From an uncultured Pelagibacteraceae bacterium (GTDB lineage: Bacteria; Pseudomonadota; Alphaproteobacteria; Pelagibacterales; Pelagibacteraceae), in contig CACGSX010000001.1 in assembly GCA_902575835.1 (NCBI GenBank), positions 229,405 through 293,404 of the forward strand: a stretch of 64,000 bases of DNA, written 5' to 3'. Below, in pieces: positions 1 through 6,758 of the stretch. The notes under the pieces were generated by a model. It did not search any database and was not told where the DNA came from. It saw only the letters and a program-made list of their open reading frames with translations. Both the position numbers and the translations under genes were made by a program. Within the stretch, counting starts at the first letter, position 1. Each line of letters opens with the position of its first letter.

Positions 1-1672
1 TAGACATTATTTCAAAAAGAGTTGATGCTTTAGCCATAACCATTCCAGCATGGATTCCTTTGCCAGCGACATCTGCGATTATAAAATAAACACTTTCATT
101 ATGAGGATAAAAACTAAAGAAATCTCCTGAAACTTCTCTGGCTGCAATATTAATTCCATGCACAGGGTAATTTTCCAAATTTCTTTTTGGTAGAAAATTT
201 TCTTGGACTTTAACCGCAAGTTTTACTTCATTTGAAATTCTGTCTCTCCATACTTTCTTTTCAGCTTCACTAGTTTCTAGTTTACTCATCAATCTATTGT
301 AATAAAGACCGATTACTCCTCCTGCGGTAAATGGATCTTGTGGTCCTCTAATAGTTAAATCACCAGACTCGGACTGTTTTTCTAAAATTGTAATTAAATC
401 GTGTTCAACAGACGTTGCATTATGCTCAGCAATATTCAATCCTAACTCTTCATGTAATGGACTTACTCTTAGAGGATAAAAGTAATTTAATATTTTCAAT
501 AAAATATATGATCCAAAAAATGAGAATACACCAATCGCAACAATTCCAATAAACTGTACTTTGATTTGTTCTAGTCTAGTTAATCCAGTTCCAAGTATTT
601 CAAGATCGCTAAACAATCCAACTGCGATAGTTCCCCAAACCCCTGCTGCCAAATGAACAGGTACAGCTCCAACAACATCGTCTATTTCAAATTTATTTAA
701 AAATTCATTTACAAATATTGCAACAACCGCTCCTATAATTCCAACAAATATTGAAGTCACTGATGTCATCGAATTACATCCTGCTGTAATTGCAACCAAT
801 CCTGCAAGTGGTCCAAGTATTACATAGTAAGGATCTGGTTTTTTAAATAATGCAAAAGAAATTCCAAGACCTGTTAATAATCCAAAAGAAGCAGCTAGAA
901 ATGTATTTATTAAAATCAAAGGAACTGCATCATCCATAGCACCATTACTTCCACCGTTAAAACCAAACCACCCAAACCATAAAATTAAAGTTCCCAAAAC
1001 TGCAAGTGGAAAACTTGAGCCTGTGAATTTTCCTTTATTAGCATCTGAATATTTTCCAATTCTTGGACCTAAAATTAAAACTGCTGATAATGCAATCCAT
1101 CCACCTACTGAATGAACTATTGTGCTTCCTGCAAAATCAACAAATCCAATATCTGTCAGCCATCCAGTTGTTTTAACTTGTCCAGTTACTGCAAGTAATT
1201 GTCTTGTGGCATCAATATTATTTAAATAACTTGATGACCATGCCCAATGACCAACAATTGGATATATAATTCCTGTAGCTATAATTGTAATTATTAAATA
1301 ACCATTAAACTTCATTCTTTCTGCAACAGCGCCTGATACAATAGTTGCTGCAGTTGCAACAAACATTGCCTGGAATACAAAGTATGTCATGTATTCAGCT
1401 TGATCAGTTTTAAAAAAAAATAAATCTGTTCCAAAATAGCCATTAAAACTCTTTCCAAACATCAACCCGAAACCAAATAACCAAAAGATTACAACCGCTA
1501 AGCCAAAATCAGCTGCGTTTTTAAGAGCAACATTAATGCTATTTTTGTGCCTTGAAAGACCTGTTTCCATACACATAAAACCTGCTTGCATTATGAAAAC
1601 TAAAATTGCGCAATCTATAACCCAAAGGGTATCAACAAATGATTTTACGGATTCCAGATCTACGTTCTCCAT
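1..1672 (-). CDS. Ammonium transporter (Amt) fused to a PP2C/SpoIIE-type phosphatase, C-terminus cut by window edge
   Basis: This gene is missing from the ORF track because its stop lies outside the window. Reading the minus strand from ATG 1672 gives an uninterrupted frame of 557 codons. The N-terminal ~410 residues form a complete Amt/MEP channel: QAGFMCMETGL at the start, the signature AATIVSGAVAERMKF, the DFAGSTIVHS motif with the first pore His, and GAVPVHLAAGVWG with the second. A linker with GPQDPFTAGGVIG and a charged helix follows. Then comes a SpoIIE/PP2C phosphatase start, with INIAAREVSGDFFSF and IIADVAGKGIHAG, whose Asp residues are the metal ligands. The phosphatase half closely resembles that of the GAF protein at 28969. 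An AGAGGA Shine-Dalgarno lies 5 bases before the ATG. The predicted role is an inner-membrane ammonium sensor/transporter controlling a phosphatase that acts on a STAS protein, probably the one at 3037. Family assignment is firm; the function of the fusion is inferred. Confidence 0.93.
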   Translation of the reverse strand, partial: MENVDLESVKSFVDTLWVIDCAILVFIMQAGFMCMETGLSRHKNSINVALKNAADFGLAVVIFWLFGFGLMFGKSFNGYFGTDLFFFKTDQAEYMTYFVFQAMFVATAATIVSGAVAERMKFNGYLIITIIATGIIYPIVGHWAWSSSYLNNIDATRQLLAVTGQVKTTGWLTDIGFVDFAGSTIVHSVGGWIALSAVLILGPRIGKYSDANKGKFTGSSFPLAVLGTLILWFGWFGFNGGSNGAMDDAVPLILINTFLAASFGLLTGLGISFALFKKPDPYYVILGPLAGLVAITAGCNSMTSVTSIFVGIIGAVVAIFVNEFLNKFEIDDVVGAVPVHLAAGVWGTIAVGLFSDLEILGTGLTRLEQIKVQFIGIVAIGVFSFFGSYILLKILNYFYPLRVSPLHEELGLNIAEHNATSVEHDLITILEKQSESGDLTIRGPQDPFTAGGVIGLYYNRLMSKLETSEAEKKVWRDRISNEVKLAVKVQENFLPKRNLENYPVHGINIAAREVSGDFFSFYPHNESVYFIIADVAGKGIHAGMVMAKASTLFEIMS

Positions 1673-1739
1673 TTCATCCTCTTGAGGTTATATTTATTTT
1701 AAAGTTCATCATAGAAAGTAGATGGTCAAAATAGGTTGG

Positions 1740-1985
1740 TTAATCTTTTTTTTTCCAGATAAAATAAAATAGATAAGGAGAAAGTGCTGGAACAATCCCA
1801 AACCAAAACCACTCATCCCATCTAAAGCTTTTATCTAACATCGGACTTTTCAATCCATTCCACCAAGTTAAATATCCAATAAATATTATCCATGCTAAAC
1901 TAGCAGTTGCATAAATTTTAAAGTTTTTTGAAAGATCTCCTGAAAAGATCAATTTAAATTGTTCAACATATTTATTGAAATCCAT
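1740..1985 (-). CDS. Small membrane protein of unknown function
   Basis: An 81-residue protein that I do not recognise. A charged N-terminus is followed by two hydrophobic segments, roughly residues 26-44 (YATASLAWIIFIGYL) and 60-77 (FGIVPALSPYLFYFIW), with an aromatic-rich loop between them, and the protein ends in KKKD. It looks like a two-helix inner-membrane protein with both ends in the cytoplasm. It lies between the Amt-PP2C fusion and two pilin genes, all on the minus strand with gaps of 67 and 9 bases, so it is probably co-transcribed with the pilins. Its continuous frame, spacing and membrane pattern make it likely to be real. A role in pilus assembly or in Amt signalling is speculation. 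Confidence 0.6.
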   Translation of the reverse strand: MDFNKYVEQFKLIFSGDLSKNFKIYATASLAWIIFIGYLTWWNGLKSPMLDKSFRWDEWFWFGIVPALSPYLFYFIWKKKD

Positions 1986-1994
1986 TTTGATAAT

Positions 1995-2414
1995 TTAACA
2001 GTTAGAGTTCTTATCAAGAACAGATTTATGAGTGTAAGTCATAATACAAGGTTTTGATGTATCTTGTTCCTCAGTTTTAATCTTGTATCCATCTGAAAAA
2101 GCTTCAACACAAAACTCATAGCCCACTTTCTCAACTATAACATCTGCTCCGCCCAATAACTCTTTTTCAATTTCATTTGATGGGTCTGATTTTCCTGTAA
2201 TGCTACAAGTTCTTGTAAAAAAATAATTATCATTATCAGAATAGTATTCAGATTGCGCTAGGGATATCTGCATCATTATATTTTCTGCTGATTTTTTCTT
2301 AGATGCTCCAACGTAACCGTTGTAACTAACAATTCCTATTGCTGAGATTATTCCAAGAATTGCAACAACAACCAAAAGCTCAATTAGGGTAAAACCTGAG
2401 CTCCTGGTTGTCAT
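1995..2414 (-). CDS. Type IV pilin, PilE/PilA-like
   Basis: A 139-residue prepilin. A short charged leader (MTTRSSG) precedes the class IVa processing site and the hydrophobic helix FTLIELLVVVAILGIISAIG, with the conserved Glu at mature position 5. The C-terminal globular part contains four Cys (TCS, EFC, KPC and a terminal NC), which could form two disulfides, including a classic C-terminal D-loop. It lies 12 bases downstream of the other pilin and shares its first ~40 residues, so the two are probably duplicates that diverged in their surface domain. The prepilin peptidase at 28039 would cleave the leader. It could be a second major pilin or a minor pilin; sequence alone does not decide. 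Confidence 0.88.
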   Translation of the reverse strand: MTTRSSGFTLIELLVVVAILGIISAIGIVSYNGYVGASKKKSAENIMMQISLAQSEYYSDNDNYFFTRTCSITGKSDPSNEIEKELLGGADVIVEKVGYEFCVEAFSDGYKIKTEEQDTSKPCIMTYTHKSVLDKNSNC

Positions 2415-2426
2415 AAAATTTTAAAT

Positions 2427-2894
2427 TTATTCTATGGTAACAGTACCAGATAACAGTGTGGCTCCATCGACTTCACAAGATATAATTTCTACTGTGGTAC
2501 CATTATCTGTGACACTTGTGTAACCTTCATCACCTGTACCACAAGAAGTTAATTTAGTTGTTTTGATTGCAGAATTAGATGTCGTATAAGGATTTTTAAA
2601 TTCTGATCCTAAAGCATCATTTACAGCCGTCGTAACATTTCCTGATGATTTTCTGTTAGCACAAGTCAATTTTTTTGTGCCTTTGACCATCACTTCAGTC
2701 TCCCCAATTTCGCATTTTTTAAGCTCAGCAGCCACATATTTAAGTACTGCTGCTTGGTTTGATTTAACTGCTGATTTTTTTGCGCCCTTTGTGTAACCAG
2801 AGTAAGCAACAACTCCAACTGCAGCTAAAATACCGATGATGGCTACAACAACTAATAATTCTATAAGTGTAAAACCTTTATTATTTTTTTTCAT
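2427..2894 (-). CDS. pilA: Type IV pilin PilA, probable major subunit
   Basis: The ORF track starts at 2960, but the start at 2894 (ATG) is much better. It gives the normal short leader MKKNNKG followed by FTLIELLVVVAIIGILAAVG, and an AGGA ribosome site lies 10 bases upstream; the longer version would bury the leader behind 22 irrelevant residues. The prepilin is 155 residues, cleaved before Phe, with Glu5 present. The globular domain has two pairs of Cys (KKCE/LTCAN and TSCG/IISCE). It is first of the pilin pair and reads away from the STAS gene across a 142-base intergenic region with promoter-like sequence. It probably forms the pilus fibre, exported by PilB/PilC through PilQ. Calling it the major rather than a minor pilin is inferred from its promoter-proximal position. 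Confidence 0.88.
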   Translation of the reverse strand: MKKNNKGFTLIELLVVVAIIGILAAVGVVAYSGYTKGAKKSAVKSNQAAVLKYVAAELKKCEIGETEVMVKGTKKLTCANRKSSGNVTTAVNDALGSEFKNPYTTSNSAIKTTKLTSCGTGDEGYTSVTDNGTTVEIISCEVDGATLLSGTVTIE

Positions 2895-2922
2895 AATTAA
2901 TGATCCTATTTTAAATAAAAAA

Positions 2923-2936
2923 TATGTATATACATA
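2923..2936. promoter_or_regulatory. Perfect 14-base palindrome upstream of pilA
   Basis: TATGTATATACATA is its own reverse complement. It sits about 30 bases upstream of the pilA start and overlaps the place where a -10 element would fall relative to a TTGACT-like -35 at 2960-2955 on the minus strand. It could be an operator. Perfect AT-only palindromes of this size occur by chance in such AT-rich DNA, so the call rests mainly on position. Confidence 0.25.
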
Positions 2937-2949
2937 ATAATTATATCTT

Positions 2950-2978
2950 TTGAAAGTCAATATCTACATACATAATAT
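2950..2978 (+). promoter_or_regulatory. Candidate sigma-70-type promoter for the STAS/anti-sigma pair
   Basis: TTGAAA (2950-2955) and TAATAT (2973-2978) are separated by 17 bases. This is close to the housekeeping consensus and points towards the STAS gene at 3037, leaving a leader of about 50 bases. The other strand of this 142-base region must hold the pilA promoter, so the two transcription units are divergent. AT-rich sequence raises the chance-match rate. Confidence 0.4.
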
Positions 2979-3036
2979 ATTCAAAATGGGTCATTTTTGT
3001 TGATTTCAGAGGGAAATTTAATAAATATTAATATTT

Positions 3037-3336
3037 ATGTCATACAAAGTTACTGAGGAAGGCGAAATATCAATTGTACACCTTGATGGTGAAATTGATA
3101 TGGATGTAACAGAAAAAGCAAAAGAAGTTATAATGCCTTTAATTGAGGCAAAAAAAGAAGTTCATCTAAATTTAAAAGAAGTTCAGTACATGGACTCATC
3201 TGGAATATCTGTTTTAATTGAAAGTCATCAAAAAGCAACAGAACTTGGAACAAAAGTCATTTTGAAAGATATAAGTAAGTCTGTTTTAAAAGTTATCATG
3301 ATGGCAAAACTGGAGCAAATTTTAAACTTAGGATAA
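3037..3336 (+). CDS. STAS-domain anti-sigma factor antagonist (SpoIIAA/RsbV-like)
   Basis: A 99-residue single STAS domain. It has the strand pattern of the family (ISIVHLDGEID at the N-terminus) and the loop YMDSSGISVL, in which Ser55 aligns with the Ser that SpoIIAB/RsbW kinases phosphorylate. A partner-switch antagonist binds the kinase when unphosphorylated and is released when phosphorylated. The cognate kinase is probably the next gene, 3 bases downstream. Two PP2C phosphatases in the window (1-1672 and 28969) could remove the phosphate. An AGAGGG motif exists, but about 23 bases upstream of the ATG; an in-frame stop at 3022 rules out a longer protein, so initiation may not depend on it. 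The output may be something other than a sigma factor, since none is encoded nearby. Confidence 0.93.
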   Translation: MSYKVTEEGEISIVHLDGEIDMDVTEKAKEVIMPLIEAKKEVHLNLKEVQYMDSSGISVLIESHQKATELGTKVILKDISKSVLKVIMMAKLEQILNLG

Positions 3337-3339
3337 ATT

Positions 3340-3768
3340 ATGAATAATCTTGCTCATATATCAGAACAAAGAGATTTTGTTGTAAGTTCATCTAGTCTTA
3401 AAGATGTAAGAAGTTTTTCAAGAGAAGTGTTTGAAAAAGTAAATATTAATCAAGATTTAAAAGATGAGTTAGTATTAGCAATAGCAGAAGCTGCACAGAA
3501 CATTGTTAAACATGCTTATCAAGGTGAAGATACTGAAGATAAAATGGAGATTAAAATTTCTTTATCAAATGGAAATTTAGAAATTGGATTTTTTGATAAA
3601 GGAAGACCAGTTGAAAAAGATAAAATTAGACATAGAAAAATTGATGATATTAAACCAGGTGGACTTGGAACTTTTTTTATTCAACAAATAATGGATGCAG
3701 TAGTATTTAAAGAAGGCGAGAAGCCTTGGATCAATCATTTAATTTTATCAAAAAAAATAGATTATTAA
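3340..3768 (+). CDS. Anti-sigma-type serine kinase, HATPase_c_2 (RsbW/SpoIIAB-like)
   Basis: A 142-residue GHKL ATPase domain. The N-box ELVLAIAEAAQNIVKHAY holds Glu50 and Asn54, matching the catalytic base and Mg ligand of SpoIIAB. The G1-like FFDKGRPV and the G2-like GGLGTFFIQQIMD follow. There is no dimerisation/phosphotransfer His domain, so it is a partner-switch Ser kinase rather than a sensor histidine kinase. It follows the STAS gene by 3 bases, an operon. Its stop overlaps the convergent pilC stop by 4 bases. In known systems the kinase sequesters a sigma factor or another effector until captured by the dephosphorylated STAS protein; here the bound target is unknown. Confidence 0.92.
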   Translation: MNNLAHISEQRDFVVSSSSLKDVRSFSREVFEKVNINQDLKDELVLAIAEAAQNIVKHAYQGEDTEDKMEIKISLSNGNLEIGFFDKGRPVEKDKIRHRKIDDIKPGGLGTFFIQQIMDAVVFKEGEKPWINHLILSKKIDY

Positions 3769-5006
3769 CTTCCTATAATTGCACCAACATTGAAGATTGG
3801 TGAATACATGGCTATCATTAAACCACCAATCATTGTTCCCATAAATACAATCATAATCGGTTCAATTAAACTCGACATATTATCTACAGCTGTATCAAAC
3901 TCTTCTTCATAATATGCTGATACAGATGTAAACATTTCATCCAAGTTACCAGTTTGTTCACCAACAGAAATTAACTGGCTAAAGGTTGCTGGGAACACCG
4001 GTTCTTTTAAAAATAGTTTTGTTAAAGTGTCTCCTGAGAAAACACCTTTTTTTACATTTTCTAAAGCTTGAGTGACGACGTCATTGTTACTTACTTGTTT
4101 TGCAATTTCTATACTTTCAAGCAAATTTACACCTGCAGAACTAAGGTTACCCATTATAAGAGATACTCTTGCAATTAAAGATTTTAAAATCATATCTCCA
4201 AATACAGGCATTTTTAAAACTCTATAATGCCATTTATATCTCACTGCTGGTATTTTCGTTGTTGTGTATTTAAAGATAGCAAATCCTATTGCTAAAACTA
4301 AAAATAAAGTTAAACCACCTGCTCCTCTCATAAAATTACTAGCATTCATAATGACTGCTGTAGGTGTTGGTAAAGGTACTCCCATTCCTTCATACATTTC
4401 AGCAAATATTGGAACAACTTTAACTAACATGAATACCATTACAGTTATTGCAACTGTAAACATGACAACAGGATACGTTAATGCACTTTTAATTTTCTTT
4501 TTAACTTTTTCTCTTTTTTCTAATGAGTCCACTAATTTCAGCAAGAAGACATCTAATTTACCACTAGCCTCACCTGCTTTTATTAAGTTTATGTATATAT
4601 TATCAAAAACCTTAGGGTATTTTTCAAAGCATTTTGAAAGTGTTATACCCCCTTCTAGACTTTTTCTAATATCCTCAATAATTTCTTTCATTGTTGGATG
4701 CTCAATTTGATCACGTAGCATGGAAAGTACATTTAAAATTGGAAGACCTGCTTTAACCATGGTTGCAAACTGTTTTGAGAAAATCATTACATCTTGAGGC
4801 GTAACTTTTTTCTTTCCAAAGGAAAAACTGCTTTTTTTACCTTTTTCTTTTGCAGCTTTTTTCTTTTTAGTTTTAACTAAATTGGTGATTATAATCTTTT
4901 GTTCTTTAAGTTTATAAGATGCTTCTTCTTGATTGAGAGCTTCTATTTCTCCCTCTATATATTTACCAGCTGAGATACCTTTATATGTAAATGTTTCTGA
5001 GGACAT
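3765..5006 (-). CDS. pilC: Type IV pilus inner-membrane platform protein PilC
   Basis: A 413-residue member of the GspF/PilC family. The N-terminal cytoplasmic part starts FTYKGISAGKYIEGEIEA, typical of the family. Two T2SSF repeats follow (about residues 75-200 and 275-400), the first with IFSKQFATMVKAGLPILNVL and the second with SLIARVSLIMGNLSSAGVNLLESI. Hydrophobic segments after the first repeat (VVMFTVAITVMVFMLVKVVPIF), in the middle and at the C-terminus place it in the inner membrane. It anchors the pilus base and transmits rotation from PilB/PilT to pilin. It is the last gene of the minus-strand block pilMN-O-P-Q-B-C, 3 bases after pilB. Confidence 0.95.
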   Translation of the reverse strand: MSSETFTYKGISAGKYIEGEIEALNQEEASYKLKEQKIIITNLVKTKKKKAAKEKGKKSSFSFGKKKVTPQDVMIFSKQFATMVKAGLPILNVLSMLRDQIEHPTMKEIIEDIRKSLEGGITLSKCFEKYPKVFDNIYINLIKAGEASGKLDVFLLKLVDSLEKREKVKKKIKSALTYPVVMFTVAITVMVFMLVKVVPIFAEMYEGMGVPLPTPTAVIMNASNFMRGAGGLTLFLVLAIGFAIFKYTTTKIPAVRYKWHYRVLKMPVFGDMILKSLIARVSLIMGNLSSAGVNLLESIEIAKQVSNNDVVTQALENVKKGVFSGDTLTKLFLKEPVFPATFSQLISVGEQTGNLDEMFTSVSAYYEEEFDTAVDNMSSLIEPIMIVFMGTMIGGLMIAMYSPIFNVGAIIGS

Positions 5007-5009
5007 TTG

Positions 5010-6758
5010 TTAATCCATAGAAAGAACTCTATCAAATTCTCTGAAATTTAAGTCTCCAGTTAATATAAGTTCTCTTCCCATATCCTGCATTGTTCTAAAA
5101 CCTTCATTTGCGGCAATTTCTTTCAGCTCTGGTGTAGTAGCTTTTCTTAAGATTGCTTCTTTTATTGGTTTTGTAACATTTAATATTTCATAAATTCCCA
5201 TACGACCTTTATATCCGGAATCTTTACATTTTGGACAACCTTTTCCTTTTTGTACTTTTGCTCTTGAGGCTTGTTCAACTGTAAAGCCTAAGTCAGCTAG
5301 TGCTTTTGGAGTGATATCGTTGTCCGGCTCTCTACATTCTGTACAAGTTTTTCTTGCTAGTCTTTGTGCCAAAACCAAACTTACAGCTGCACTTATTAAA
5401 TAATCTGGGGTCCCCATATTCTGTAATCTAGTAATTGTGCTTGGCGCATCATTTGTGTGTAAGGTACTGAAAACTAAGTGCCCTGTAAGCGCAGCTTTTA
5501 ACCCTATATCAACTGTTTCTTTATCCCGCATCTCTCCAACTAGAATTATTTCTGGGTCTTGTCTTAAAAAAGATCTCAACGCTGTTGCAAAGTTAAAACC
5601 AATATCATCTTTAATTTGAACTTGTCCAACACCATCAAGTTCATACTCAACTGGGTCTTCAGCTGTTAATATATTTAAATGCGGTTTAGAAACTTCTTTA
5701 AGAATACTATACAGTGTGGTTGTTTTTCCTGAACCCGTTGGGCCTGTTACAAGAACCAAACCTTGTGTACCGTGTATTGCTTTTCTTAAATTTTTTAAAT
5801 CTGTTTCTTCGAAATTTAATTGTTCTAGACTTATATCTCCAGCATCTTTGTTTAGAACCCTCATTACAATTCTTTCATTTGTGGCTGTTGGCAAAATAGA
5901 AAGTCGAAGATCAACTACTTTGCCATCAATTTTAAATGGAATAGCGCCATCTTGGGGCAATCTTCTCTCGGCAATATCCAATTTTCCCATAATCTTGAAT
6001 CTTGTAACAACTGCACCATAATTTGAATGTAAAAATTTTTTGAAGTGTTCTTGCTCAGTAAGAATTCCATCCAATCTGTATCTTACTCTTGAGGAAAATC
6101 TATATGGTTCAATATGTATGTCAGAAACGCCGGACTTAATAGCTTCAGAAACTACTGCAGTACTAAATTTTATTACTTCAGACTCATTTTCAATTGCTTC
6201 AACATCTTCTTCTGGCTGACTTTCTAAGACTTCTGCTTGTTCATCAACATCATAATCAAATGTTTTTGTTTTTTCAGCTTGTGTTTGTCTTATGTCTGAA
6301 ATAGTTTTTTCGCCGTCTGCTAAAAGTTTATCAACAAAATTTGAAATATCAGAAACTTTTGCTGCATGAAGTTCAATATCCATTTTTGTAATGGTTCTTA
6401 AGTTTCTCATCAAACTTAATTTTGAAATATCGGATATTGCAATATGAAGAACTTTTCCTTCAATTTTAAATGGAGCTATGAAATTCATATTTATATAGTT
6501 AGAAGGGAGAACTGCCTTTAATTCTTCAGTCACTACAACAGCTGATAAATCAACTACATCTAAAGATTGATCATGAACTAGTAAATCTAAGATTTTTTGT
6601 TCATCGGTAAGATTTAACTCAAATACAGCATCCAGTTGTGATTTGTTTCCATCACTGGAAATTTTTTTTATTTCTGCTAAATCTTTTCCAGAGATAATAT
6701 CCTGGTCAATTAAAATATTAATTAAATTAATCTCAGACTCTCTACTAATATTAATCAT
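5010..6758 (-). CDS. pilB: Type IV pilus extension ATPase PilB
   Basis: A 582-residue PilB/GspE-family ATPase. An N-terminal GspE/MshE-type domain (about 1-150) precedes a catalytic core with Walker A GPTGSGKTTTLYS near residue 340, the Asp box ILTAEDPVEYELDGVGQ, Walker B DPEIILVGEMRD and the His box GHLVFSTLHTNDA. A tetracysteine zinc site (CTEC and CPKC, about residues 478-512) marks the extension type rather than retraction type. It powers pilus polymerisation from the cytoplasm. Its ATG overlaps the pilQ stop by one base (TAATG), suggesting translational coupling. The MshE-like N-domain family can bind cyclic di-GMP in some bacteria; I cannot tell whether this one does. Confidence 0.95.
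   Translation of the reverse strand: MINISRESEINLINILIDQDIISGKDLAEIKKISSDGNKSQLDAVFELNLTDEQKILDLLVHDQSLDVVDLSAVVVTEELKAVLPSNYINMNFIAPFKIEGKVLHIAISDISKLSLMRNLRTITKMDIELHAAKVSDISNFVDKLLADGEKTISDIRQTQAEKTKTFDYDVDEQAEVLESQPEEDVEAIENESEVIKFSTAVVSEAIKSGVSDIHIEPYRFSSRVRYRLDGILTEQEHFKKFLHSNYGAVVTRFKIMGKLDIAERRLPQDGAIPFKIDGKVVDLRLSILPTATNERIVMRVLNKDAGDISLEQLNFEETDLKNLRKAIHGTQGLVLVTGPTGSGKTTTLYSILKEVSKPHLNILTAEDPVEYELDGVGQVQIKDDIGFNFATALRSFLRQDPEIILVGEMRDKETVDIGLKAALTGHLVFSTLHTNDAPSTITRLQNMGTPDYLISAAVSLVLAQRLARKTCTECREPDNDITPKALADLGFTVEQASRAKVQKGKGCPKCKDSGYKGRMGIYEILNVTKPIKEAILRKATTPELKEIAANEGFRTMQDMGRELILTGDLNFREFDRVLSMD

Noticed and set aside
2895-2960. Longer pilA start at 2960
   Set aside because: It would add 22 residues before the standard MKKNNKG leader, and the ATG at 2894 has its own ribosome site.
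3340-3768. Sensor histidine kinase
   Set aside because: There is only the ATPase domain with SpoIIAB-like Glu/Asn and no His-phosphotransfer helix; the STAS partner directly upstream fits a partner switch.
4264-4710. Plus-strand 148-residue ORF inside pilC
   Set aside because: It is antisense to well-conserved PilC coding sequence and has no ribosome site; treated as a shadow, as are the other opposite-frame ORFs in the track.
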